Source: Raffaelea ambrosiae (lineage: Eukaryota; Ascomycota; Sordariomycetes; Ophiostomatales; Ophiostomataceae). From it: a stretch of DNA of 64,000 bases. The stretch's first letter is position 1. Every line of letters begins with the position of its first letter. The position numbers and the translations under genes were made by a program. The stretch is from the NCBI GenBank assembly GCA_002778195.1, contig PCDI01000003.1, positions 2,811,913-2,875,912 of the forward strand. Reading direction: 5' to 3'. Under the pieces are notes generated by a model. The model saw only the letters and a list, made by a program, of their open reading frames with translations, made no database searches and was not told the origin of the DNA. Positions 44,799-54,878 of this stretch are shown piece after piece.

Positions 44799-47700
44799 TC
44801 ATTCCTCAACCGCACCCCAGCCGCCGCCACCAGGAGACTTGACAATGAACTGGTCTCCGGCGCCCAGCTTCACTATGCCGCGGGGCCCAAGGCTGACAAC
44901 TCTGCGCTTGTCCTCGCTGATGTAGCGCGAGATGAGGTTCTCGCCGGGAGCACCTTCTCCACCGCCCTTGAGGCCGTATGGCCGGGTTATCCGCCGCTCC
45001 GAGATCATGGAGAAAGTCAAGGGCTCCCGGCACTCGAGAACACGCTTGACGCCTTGGCCACCATGGTACTTGCCCTGGCCCGCAGAGTCGCTTCGGATGG
45101 AAAACTCCCTCAGAATAACGGGATACCGCTTCTCCAGGATCTCGACATCGGAGATGCGCGTGTTGGTCATGTGGCAGTGGACCGCACTGCACGATACCAA
45201 CGGTTAGTCAAGGGGACCAATATACGTTCGGATGCCACCCGGGAGAAGGGGCACTTACTCGGCGCCGTTCCATCCATCTCCCGCGCCCGAACCACCGCAG
45301 ATCGTCTCTCCGTAGGCAAACGAGTATCCTTTGCCCGGCTGGACAGTTCTGCCGCCAAAGAATCCCACGCTGTTCATGCATCCCTGGCTCGCGGCGCAAG
45401 CCTTTGTTTCCGTGTGTTAGAACCCGGAGCGAAAAGAAGAAAGGAAAAAAAAAAAGACGGCGAGAGACGACCAAAAAGGCGTACCTCGAATGCTCTGAGA
45501 ATGACATCGACAATTCTCTGGCTGGTCTGCGTGTTGCCCGCATAGACGGCTGCATACTCGGAAGGGTTGAGAATGCTGCCCTCCGGGTTGACCACTTGGA
45601 TGGACGACAAGCAGCCCTGGTTGAGCGGGATGTCCTCGTTGATGAGGCACCGCAGAGAGTAGATGATGGCCGACAAGCAGATGCTCTTGGGCGCGTTGTT
45701 GTTGCCGACCACCTCGGGACCCGAGCCGCTAAAGTCAAAGCGGGCGCTTCCGTCGGCGTGGATGTGGATCTCCAGCTGGATCCGCGTGCCGTTGTCGAGG
45801 TAGTCGACCGCCTTGAGCGCGCGTCCACCGAGCTCCCGCGCGGTCTTCTGCAGGAATTTCCGGACGGCCAGCTCGGCGTTGTCCTGGATCTTGTCCATGT
45901 AAAACTAAGAAAAGACAGGGTTTGGTCAGTGCGGAGTCCGGGGGGGGGGGGGTTTTCTTTTTTTTCTTTGAAATTTTGTCAAGCTGGGGTGCAGTACCTG
46001 AACCACCGGTCTCGGGTACTCCTCGAACAGCGCCTTGATGAGCCTGGCGCCCTTGGCGTTGGCGGCCACCTGGGCGCGCAGGTCCGACAGATTGTCGTAG
46101 AGACTCGACGTGCCGACGCAGTCGGGATAGTTGGCAGGATCGACCTCCAGGATCTTGCGGATGCCCTCCTCGTCAAAGAGCCCATTCGACACGAGCTTGA
46201 AGCTGACGATGCTCGCGCCTTCTTGGAAGATTTCGGTGGCGTTGGCATTGCCGGAAATGCCCTGGTAGCCGCCAATGTCTCGGTGGTGGCCGCGCGACGC
46301 GGTGTAGAAGATGATGTCGTGTCCGCTGGCATCAAACACGGGCGTGATGACGGTGATGTCCGGCAGATGCGTTCCTCCCGCAATGGGATGGTTGGACACA
46401 AGAACGTCGCCGGGCACAAGAGACGCGCCATGCTTCTCGTGCTGGTATTTCACGGCGTAGGCCATGCTGCCGAGGTGCACGGGAACATGGGGAGCGTTCG
46501 CGACCAAGTCTCCGCTGGGGCCGAAAATGGCACAGGAGAAATCCAGCCGCTCCTTGATGTTGATGCTGACGGCCGTCTTCTGGAGCGTGCGTCCCATCTG
46601 CTCGGCGATGGACATGAAGCCTGGTACGTGGATATGTCAGGAAATGGAAAGGGGCAAAATGTGGAAAAAAAGAATGGAAACAGAAGAAAGAAAAGAAAAA
46701 AAGAGAAAAAACCTACGGTGCCCAAAAATAGAAAGCTGAATTGGGTCAGCTTTCATGGCATGCGGCTCTCCTACACCCTCGGAACCATTCACGGCTGCGG
46801 CTGAACTGGCCTCGCCCGAGTGCAGAAAGAGCACCAGGTGGTCCTTCAGGACGCGGGCGTCGGATGTCGGGGTGACAAGGATGGTCTGCATCTCGTCGAT
46901 GATCATGGCCGGGCCGGCAATCTTGCTCCCCACCTGGAGACCCTTGAGCAGGTAGATCGGCGTCTCTGTCCAGCCGCGCGCCGAGAAATAGACCCTTTTG
47001 GTGCTGGCCGGCTTCGCCTCGCCGGTGATGGTTGTCTCGCGGAGCTCCTGGTAGAGGTTGCCCGTCTCGCGCTCGTACTCTCTGGCCACGCCGCGGACGC
47101 GGATGTCGTCGATGATGATGTCCCGCGCGGGCAGCAGAAACGTAAACTCTTGCATGTGCATCCGCTCAAAGGCCGTCTGGAAATCGCCATCGGCGGGCAG
47201 GGGGACCATCAGCTGCGTGTCGGTGCCGTCGTAGCGGAGATTGAGAAACGGGTGCATGTCGATCTTGTCCGCCGACGAGACGCCCTGGCGGAGAAGCCCC
47301 TCCAGGGCGCGCTGCTTCAGAGACTGGAACCGGCGCGCAATCTCCTCCTGGGCGCCGTCGCCGCCGAGGACCAGAGACGTGGGTTCCCGCACCTCCTCGA
47401 CGAGGCTGGCCAGCGACATGCCGTACGCGCTGAGGATGCTGGAATACTTGTGGATGACCACCGTGCCAATGCCGAGCTGCCGGGCAATCGCGCAGCCGTG
47501 CTGGCCGCCCGCGCCCCCAAACACGGCGAGCCGGTGGGCCGATGTCTGGTAGCCCTTGCCCTCGGCCAGGTCGCGGATCGGGCGGCACATGGCCTCGTTG
47601 GCCACGGCCAAGAACCCCAGTGCGACTTCCTCGGCCGTCTTGTGGCCCTGCGTCTCGGCGTTGATCTGCCGGGTCAGCGCCTCGAACTTGGCCTGGGTGA

Positions 47701-49157
47701 TGTCGTAGTCGAGCGGGAGGTTTTCGTCGGGGCCAAAGATCGACGGGAAGTACGCGGGCAGGATGCGGCCGAGGAACACGTTCGCGTCCGTCACCGTCAG
47801 CGGGCCGCCCTTGCGATAGCATGCCGGCCCCGGGTGGGCCGCCGCGCTCTCGGGGCCGACAGCAAAGAGGCCGTTCTTCCAGGCCAGGAGGCTGCCGCCG
47901 CCCGCCGCGACGGTGCTGATGTCCAGCTGCGGCGACTGGATGGTGATGCCGGCGGTGGTCGTCTCAAAGACGTGGCTGAGCTCGCCCCCGAAGCGGCTGA
48001 CGTCTGTCGACGTGCCGCCCATGTCGAAGCCGATGACCGGCACTTTGTCGTCCGGGTGCCAGCTCGTCTTGGCATAGCCGACCACTCCGCCGGCCGGGCC
48101 GGACAGAATGGCACGCAGGCCGGAAAAGGAAGAGACGTCGACCAAGCCACCATCCGACTGCATGAACTGCACGCGCGTGCCCTCCAGGTGGCCCTTGAAC
48201 CCCTGGCGGAAGTTGGCAATGTACTTCTTGATCTCGGGGGTGAGATAGGCATCGGCCGTCGCGCTCATGCCGCGGGAGATGAGCTTGATCATCGGGATCA
48301 GATTCGACGAGGTGGAGACGCTGGGAAAGCCCATCGCCCGTGCCATGTCGCGGATGGCGTTCTCGTGGTCCGGGAAGCTGTAGCTGTGCGCCAGGCAGAT
48401 GCAGATGCTCTCGTACCCCTTCCGCCGCAGGTCTGCAAGAGACGTCCGGGTGCGCTCCACGTTCAGCGGCTCCAGAATGCGGACAATGTCGCCGCTCTGG
48501 CCCACCCGGAGCGCAGGGTCCGCGTCGAGGTGGATGTGCCCTGCCGGAAAGGGGTCTTTGGCCGCGTCCTCCATGGTGACTCGCTCGTCGATTTCGACAA
48601 CCTCGGCATACAGCACCTCGGGCTTCTTGATCGCCAGCTCAAACAGCTTTGGGCGTGCTTGGTAGCCGATCGCGAGCGCATCTTTGAAGCCCTTGGTGAT
48701 GAGCAGCGCCGAGCGCTCTCCCTTCCTCTCGAGCAAGGCGTTGGTGGCGACCGTCCTGTGGATGTGTGTCTGGTCAGAGCTGTTGCAGGCACCGAAAGCA
48801 AGGCAGTACGTCACTATGACGCGGGTGCGCTCACGTTCCCATGCGGATCACACCGATGTTCGAAGTGCTGATCTTGGCCCCGCGGGGGAACGACCGGCCC
48901 GTGAAGGTCTCCAGGATCCTCCGGATGCCCTCGGTCGGCGCATCTGCGTAGTTTGCCGGGTCGACCGAGAGCAGCTTGACAAGAATGTCATCCCGGCCGG
49001 GGTCTTGCGGAATGCCGATGCAGTCGGTAAAGGTGCCGCCTCGCTGTGCCTGTCAGGTCATGTGCCGGCATGGCAAAGGACAGTGTGGTGTGCTCACATC
49101 GATAAAGATATCAATCTTGGGCTCGGCTCCGTCGACGATGCCGGTGTTGTGAGGCAT
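44799..49157 (-). CDS. 5-oxoprolinase / hydantoinase (HyuA-HyuB fusion, 1295 aa, 7 exons)
   Basis: ATP-dependent cyclic-amide hydrolase; the family opens 5-oxo-L-proline to glutamate or hydantoins to N-carbamoyl acids. The N-terminal HyuA half has IDIFID-AQRGGTFTDCIG (phosphate loop), TTVATNALLERKGE, DMGGTSTDVSRFGGE, AAGGGSLLAWKNG and FGGAGGQHGCAIAR. The HyuB half starts at SIFGHRFMSIAEQMGRTLQK and contains GDVLVSNHPIAGGTHLPDIT with SRGHHRDIGGYQ, then ACAASQGCMNSVGFFGG and GGGGWG at the end. Introns: 49050-49097, 48756-48834, 46621-46716, 45905-45997, 45402-45484, 45187-45258. Size equals that of yeast Oxp1-type enzymes. Cytosolic. It shares a 493-bp promoter with a Zn2Cys6 regulator and neighbours an ACS carrier. 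Confidence 0.93.
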
Positions 49158-49650
49158 GGTGTCGTTCCCGTGCAAAGACAGGGGGGGATCAAGCTAGCGG
49201 GGTCGAGTTGGCACGGCCAAGGCCCGTTTGCTCTCTGCGAGTACGACGAGCGCCAAAACTTCTTTATATTCGGTACGACAGCGCGTCTGCAAACAGCCCG
49301 GAATGCGACTGTCGACGCCGCCAAGACATGACGTCTGGACTCCGAAAACGGGAAGGCCTCGTCGGGCATTGTGCGATGGAGCTTATCATTGGGGACCATT
49401 GGGGACCATTGGGGACCATTGGGGACATTGGGGGTCCACTGATGGACAGACAGCGGAGCAGCTGGGCGGCTGGTGGTTTATCTCTGTCGGCAATCTCCTG
49501 GTCTTGGCGGATGGTCCATCGGAAGTCTGCCGTCAGCCAGGGCCAGCTGGAGCCATGGCTAGTAGCCTATTTCCCCCCAAGCACAGCCAGCTCGCCACGA
49601 CCTGGGGGTTTCGCCAATTTCCGTCGCTTGGGAGTTTCCCGTCGGCCAGT
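49158..49650. promoter_or_regulatory. Divergent promoter of oxoprolinase and Zn2Cys6 regulator
   Basis: 493 bp between outward-facing starts with a tandem CCAAT array at 49387-49433. Open frames crossing it are explained by the low number of stops in the repeat and show no protein motif. Confidence 0.55.
49387..49433 (-). repeat. 10-bp tandem CCAAT array
   Basis: CATTGGGGAC is repeated four times without error (49387-49426) and followed by ATTGGGGG. Read on the minus strand each unit contains CCCCAAT, so there are five CCAAT pentamers, spaced about one helical turn, oriented toward the oxoprolinase start roughly 230-270 nt away. Confidence 0.8.
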
Positions 49651-51903
49651 ATGGACACCAGCTCCGAGCATCAGAGCCCCCCGCCAGCCGGGGTCTCTGC
49701 GAGGCTGCGAAGAAGCACGCGTGCGTTTCCTCTCTTGAGCCCTCTCTTGAGCCCTCTCTTGGGCGCGCATCTGGCCGTCCAGCCACTGACCATGTCGACG
49801 ACAAACAGACGCCTGCCAGCGCTGCCGTAGGCGAAAGCAAAAGGTCCCATTCCTGCGCCCTTGTTCTGCCCCTGCCCCTATTGGGACGCCGACTGGACAC
49901 TGACTGAACCACGACCGCAGTGCGACCTGCGATACCCCAAGTGCTCGGCCTGCGAGGCTGCCCATGCAGCGTGTCTGACGTACGATGCCGAAAAGCAGGC
50001 CGAGATCCCCCGGGGCTACATCTCGCGGCTGGAAAACGATGTCCGCGACCTGCGGCAGCAGGTGGAAACGCTGAAGAAGAGCCAGAGCCCCCGCGACCGC
50101 CACGAGGTCCAGGACGTGTCGTCGTCGACGACCTCGGCGACGGCGGCCGCATCCGCCGACATGTTGACGGCGCCGGGGAGCGCCGCCGCCAACCCGGACC
50201 CCCAGGACATGGTCAAGTCCATGGGCTTGGTGCTGCTGGAAAGCAGCTACCAGCCCCGCTTTATGGGGACCAGCAGCGGCGTCACGTTTGCCAAGATGGT
50301 GCTGGCCGCCATCAAGGAGGATTCCCCGCCCGTCGCCTCCGGCCATGCAGCCCACGGCCAGTCGAAACAGCGAGCCGCGGCAAGCACTCCGGCGCCCCCC
50401 GTGGCGCACATCACGCCGTCGTTTCCTCCCCGACAAGCCGCCGAGCGCATCGTCGAAGTCTACTTTGCGTACCGCACGCCGCACGTCCCCGTCCTGGAGC
50501 GATCACGGGTGCGCGAAGCCCTGGACCACGTCTACCAGGCGCGGGACATGCCGCACAACGCCCTGCCCATCGTGCCCAAGCTGGACCTGTTCATTGCCAA
50601 CATTGTGTTCGCGGTGGGCCTGCACGGAATGACGATCCACCGGAGAGGACGGCCGCCGCAGAGCGAGGACTGCTTCCAGGCGGCGCTGGGCTGCGTCGAG
50701 AGCCTCTTGGCCTGCTCGCCAAGCAACCTGGAGACGCTGACGGTGGTGCTGCTCTTGGCACAGTACATCTCCCTCAATCCGTCTCTGGGCAACCTGTGGC
50801 AGCTCACGGGCATGGCGCTCCGCTTCGCCATTGACCTGGGGCTGCACTGGGAGACGGGCCAGGTGGCGTCGGTGCCGCCGGCCGTGCTGAACCGACGAAG
50901 GCGACTGTACTGGGCCGCCTACCGTCTGGACCGGTTTCTCTGCATCACGCTGGGGCGGCCCTTTGGCATTGCGGAGCTGAGCATGAACCCGCGCTTCCCG
51001 GACCCGGCCGTCTCCGAGGGGCAAGCGCGCGAAGAGGTGGACGAGACTGTGCGCGCGGTGGATGCTCAGAACCAGCTCTGCGCCAACCACGTCGTCGCGC
51101 TCTACCAGCTCGAGTCGGAGATCAAGCAGGTCCTCTACCACCAGCTGCAGGGCTCGTCGCTGGCCTACCCGCGGCCCGACTACGCCCCGTGGTACCAGGA
51201 CCTGCAGACGCGCCTGCGGGCGTGGAAGGAGGCGATCCCCGCCGTGGACCACGACCAGGAGAGCATCTATGCCTCGCGGAGCTGGTGGGAGGCGCACCAC
51301 TGCACGGCGCTGCTGCTTCTCCACCGGCCCAATCCGCGGGTGCCCGTCCCCACGGCCGAGTCGCTGCAGGTCTGTTTTGACGTGGCGCTCCGGTCGATCC
51401 GGGCCATCAAGGCCCTGCAGAGGGAGGGGAGAATCAGCGTGGCCTGGGTGTGGGTGCACCACCTGTTCCTCTCGGGTCTGACAATGATGTACTGCATCCG
51501 GGAGTCGCCCGACGTGCGCCGCGCCACGTCCATCATGGACATCATGACGGCCAGCCAGGACTGCGCAAGCACGCTGACAGCGCTGGTCGAGCGCTTTTCG
51601 GAAGCGGGCGGGTGCCGGGACGTGTTTGAGAGGCTCTCGTCGGCCACGCTGGCCTGGCTGCTGGAGCGCACGCGCGACGGGAACACGCCCAGCGACACGC
51701 ACCCCTCGGCGGCGCAGGCCAGCGGCACCGACGCCACCATGGAGATGGAGACCTTTGCCATGGCCGGGTGGGGCGCCAATGCAAACCTCAGTGGTCTTTT
51801 TCTGGACGACACGGGAGAATTTGCGCAGTTTCTGAGCATGGCGGCACAGTGGGAAGACAACAGTACAAGCGGCGGCTTGTCCAAGCTTTTTTGGTTAACG
51901 TGA
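49651..51903 (+). CDS. Zn2Cys6 transcription factor (695 aa, 3 exons)
   Basis: The first two exons are tiny. Exon 1 (MDTSSEHQ..., 49651-49720) joins at intron 49721-49808 to an 11-codon exon ACQRCRRRKQK, which joins across 49844-49920 to CDLRYPKCSACEAAHAACLT, completing the binuclear cluster. I chose this start because an in-frame stop sits just upstream of exon 2 and only this splice gives a continuous cluster. A coiled coil (RLENDVRDLRQQVETLKKSQ) follows. The regulatory domain has FPPRQAAERIVEVYFAYRTP and HVPVLER, TGMALRFAIDLGLHWETGQ and YWAAYRLDRFLCITLGRPFG. Intron 1 has a direct repeat of CTCTCTTGAGCC. Probable regulator of the adjoining oxoprolinase. Confidence 0.87.
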
Positions 51904-52859
51904 ATGCGGGCATCAACATTGTATGGGAACGGGGACTGGGCAGGGTCTGGCCAGTGGTGAGCAGGATGTGTACATCAAGGGGAGTGCTAGCGACTGCCAC
52001 TAAATAGGCTTTCGTAACCTCTGGGAAAAGACAGACTCGAAGCGAACGATACAGAACGAACGAGGATTTCTCTAGAAAGTAAACGGGATATAATGAAATG
52101 AATGAGTTGAGTTGTCTGTCCATGTTACAACTGTCCGTCTTCACGCTTTACTTGTGTGTTATGAAAGCCGTCACTTTTAGCCCTGTCAATCCAGAATCGT
52201 TTGAGGACGAGCACAGGCGCTGAGCATCTCGCCTTTTATCACCTGTGTTGTCTACCCTACAGCCCTGCGTAAGCATCCCAATGCGTTCCAAGGAGCCTGA
52301 GGCTTCTACTGAAGATGAAATAGTCGTATGAATTCTTCAATGTCTAAATCATTTTGATTTTATCAGGCTTTATAAACAAGGCCTTCTCTTGCTTTCAATA
52401 TACTGAACTTCTTTATGAACTGTCTTTCATAGCAATATGTGTCAAGTTAAACTCGAAAGGATTGAATAAAGCGGGGGCCTTTATTCTTCCAAAGTAAGGT
52501 TACCACGCAACCGCACATGGGATCTTGAACGGATGTTTCCAGGAGGAATGCCTCCCACGAAGGAATGAACAATGTGATTCCTCTTGGCTGCAACTTTTAG
52601 ATGGTTAACCAATGAAAAAAAATGAAAAAATCCATCGCCTGTTTCATAATTCGATATGCCTGTTTTTTATTGAACAATCTTACAGAGCGAATGAACTAAA
52701 TAGAAAGAGAAAGAGAAAGAAAACGAGAGAAAGAACAGAGAAAAGGAGAGAACAAAAAGGAAACAGAGAGGAAATAGATAGAAATAAACAACGGAAAGAA
52801 AGTAAATGTACCCTTGCCAATTCTAGCATACAGGATGGTCCAAGTGTCTACCGCAGGCC
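51904..52859. other. AT-rich intergenic region with purine tract
   Basis: 956 bp where two genes end. It is AT-rich; 52696-52800 is almost pure purine on the plus strand (GAAA/GAGA-type repeats). No gene seen. Confidence 0.45.
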
Positions 52860-53801
52860 TTAATCTTGCATTTGGCCCCCAAGTAGTGCTTCCTTCTCCA
52901 GGCAACCATCCGTATGCGCCTTGCCCCCCGCCTCCAGGTCCTCTTGCTCTCCCGCCATCACCTCCACCGTCGAATATTCCGTGTACTGCCCCTTCATGCC
53001 CAAAAAGAGACGACAAACCCAGCGGATCGTAAACATGACAACCCACGCGGCGATTTGCTCGGCCCTCCAGTCCAGTTCATACACCCACTGCGGAGCCTGC
53101 TGGAAAGGCATGCCCCAGAAACGGCTTAGGGGAAGCGGCGGGCCGTGGTTGGTGTGCAGGTCGTGGGCGTAGTAGATGCACTGCAGCTGCAGGTCCAGTA
53201 TGCGGTCCAGCAGCTTCTTCTGGCCAGCCTTGCCGAGGCAGCGGTAGAATAGCGTCTTGAACCACCGCGGCGTTGACTGGAGCCTGGGAAACAGGTCCCG
53301 GTCGAGCACGGCGCTGCAGACATTCCGCCACAGCACTTGATTGGCGACGAGGTCGGCCGTGAGCGGCTGTCCCCGCCTTCCGGACGCTTTGCCCCAGGCG
53401 ACGCGCGCGCCCATGCTGAACTCGGTCGTGTTTCCGGGGCCATACATCTGGGCATTGGACGTGTGCGGGGTGTAGACGGCGCCTCCGGCAAAACGGCCCT
53501 CCACGCAGGTCACCGAGGTGCACGTCGTAGGCGGGGCCAGCACGTTGGTCCGGGTGCAGCCGTTCTGAGACGGGTGCCAGTGGTGGACCATGGACCACGT
53601 ACTAGACACGGGGATGGAAATGCGCATAGCGCGGCCCGGTGGCGGTGGATCGGCGCGACCTGCCGACTCTGTTTGCGGGCCCTCGGCCTCCAGCTCAGCG
53701 AGAACGGCCATCCAGCGGTCGAGGGGCAGAAACGTAAACGTCACTGCCCTGGGACCGGGGAGGTCAAAGGTGGTCCGGCCTGTGGTATTGGTGCGCTGCA
53801 T
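52860..53801 (-). CDS. Hypothetical protein (313 aa, intronless)
   Basis: I cannot assign a family. The N-terminal third contains an HHWHPSQNGCTRTNVL segment whose H-W-H spacing recalls a cupin-like strand, and the middle has GRFAGGAVYTPHTSNAQMYG plus a Trp/Arg-rich helix region (NQVLWRNVCSAVLDRDLFPR). One clear hydrophobic segment, IAAWVVMFTIRWVCRLFLGM (about residues 247-266), could anchor it in a membrane, followed by an acidic/polar tail. No signal peptide. Composition and codon use look like neighbouring genes, and the open frame has no shifts, so a real gene is likely. Possibly a small-molecule-binding or modifying protein; function unknown. Confidence 0.7.
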   Translation of the reverse strand: MQRTNTTGRTTFDLPGPRAVTFTFLPLDRWMAVLAELEAEGPQTESAGRADPPPPGRAMRISIPVSSTWSMVHHWHPSQNGCTRTNVLAPPTTCTSVTCVEGRFAGGAVYTPHTSNAQMYGPGNTTEFSMGARVAWGKASGRRGQPLTADLVANQVLWRNVCSAVLDRDLFPRLQSTPRWFKTLFYRCLGKAGQKKLLDRILDLQLQCIYYAHDLHTNHGPPLPLSRFWGMPFQQAPQWVYELDWRAEQIAAWVVMFTIRWVCRLFLGMKGQYTEYSTVEVMAGEQEDLEAGGKAHTDGCLEKEALLGGQMQD

Positions 53802-54112
53802 GGCTGTCGTTGAAGTTTTTCTTGCACTTGAATAAGAAAGTTTGAAAAGAAAGTATGGAAATTGAAAAAAAAATTACATAAAAGGAAAGGAAAAGGAAAA
53901 AGACAATCGATCGATGACTGTACTGCGGAATGGGCCGTGTCCTTCTTCTTCGAGCAGTTTCAAAGAAGGGCCGCTTGTTTTACTTGTTTGTATTTCTTCC
54001 GTCCAGAAAGAAATCACATGTTCTTGTGCCACCAGAGGCTGATTTGGGCAGCGGTCACCTCAGCCACAATACATACCATGTAACGAAGAGTGGCAGGAAG
54101 CTTGGCTTTGGG

Positions 54113-54263
54113 GATTCTGCGCAGTGCACAAGTCGTATGGGGTTCATTGCAACTTGAACTCTTTCTTGGGCTCAACGCCGGCTTGAGGAACCCTGCACAA
54201 TGCACAGCCGTATGGGATTCGTTACGACTCGGACATGGCGTCTTCTTCCTTGGGCTCAACGCC
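54113..54263. repeat. Imperfect tandem duplication (~70 bp x2)
   Basis: Both copies contain TGC-CA-TGCACA, then CGTATGGG-TTC-TT, and finish with TTGGGCTCAACGCC. They diverge in between by substitutions and a small insertion in copy 2, so the duplication is old. Confidence 0.6.
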
Positions 54264-54743
54264 TGACCTGCGTCCGAATGCGCAAAGATGGGAATGATGG
54301 GCGAAAAATCAGCCGAACTATATCCCCAAGGACAGCAACATACTACATCACTCGGACCAAAACCTCTGATCTCGCGACTCGCCAATTGACGACAGACGAA
54401 CAGCCGACTTCAATGCATTATCATATGTAGAGTGGTGGATGCAGTGTCTTTCTGTTTGCAAATATTCCTGGGATATCCCGTCAAAGTGACATCGTCTAAC
54501 ATTGGGGTTCTTGTTCCAGAACAAGGACACAGCCAATGTCCACGAGAAGAGGCAATGAAGCCAACGCTAGCGTTCAAATCTATTTTCACTAGCTTTCCAT
54601 CCTTGGGCTGAGTAGCTCGGAAGACGTAGACAGATGTCGGCCGGCCTGGACAATGAAGAGAAAATAGACGAGGAGCAAGGCAGTAGGGCGAGATGACTGG
54701 CCTTCGAATCGATAGGATGTGGTGATGCCAAGGCCAATACGGG

Positions 54744-54749
54744 TATAAA
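54744..54749 (+). promoter_or_regulatory. TATA box of SGNH hydrolase gene
   Basis: TATAAA at 130 nt before the start codon at 54879, a normal core-promoter distance for a filamentous fungus. Confidence 0.5.
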
Positions 54750-54878
54750 GGTGATGTTTTCGCTGCCTACTCTTATGCAGAAGAAGAAGCAGTCTTTCCT
54801 TGAAAGCATCGTCTTCTGCATTGTCTCTTTCTACCACAAGCTGTTCAAACAACCAACTCAACGATCGAACAATTCAAA

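Larger units (their letters stand above)
53802..54878. promoter_or_regulatory. Divergent promoter region with imperfect duplication
   Basis: 1.08 kb between outward-facing starts. Two imperfect copies of a roughly 70-bp segment lie at 54113-54179 and 54189-54263, both ending TGGGCTCAACGCC. A TATAAA box at 54744-54749 is 130 nt before the SGNH hydrolase start. No gene seen. Confidence 0.5.

Noticed and set aside
46820..48871. 683-codon open frame on the plus strand opposite the oxoprolinase
   Set aside because: Shadow of the HyuA half; no recognisable domain and Arg/Ala/Asp-biased composition.
49228..49830. 176- and 200-codon plus-strand frames across the CCAAT array
   Set aside because: They exist because the repeat lacks stops; the true start of the regulator is inside them in another frame.
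52696..52800. GAGA/GAAA purine tract as a candidate CRISPR or minisatellite
   Set aside because: No fixed repeat unit or spacer pattern; it is irregular low-complexity sequence.
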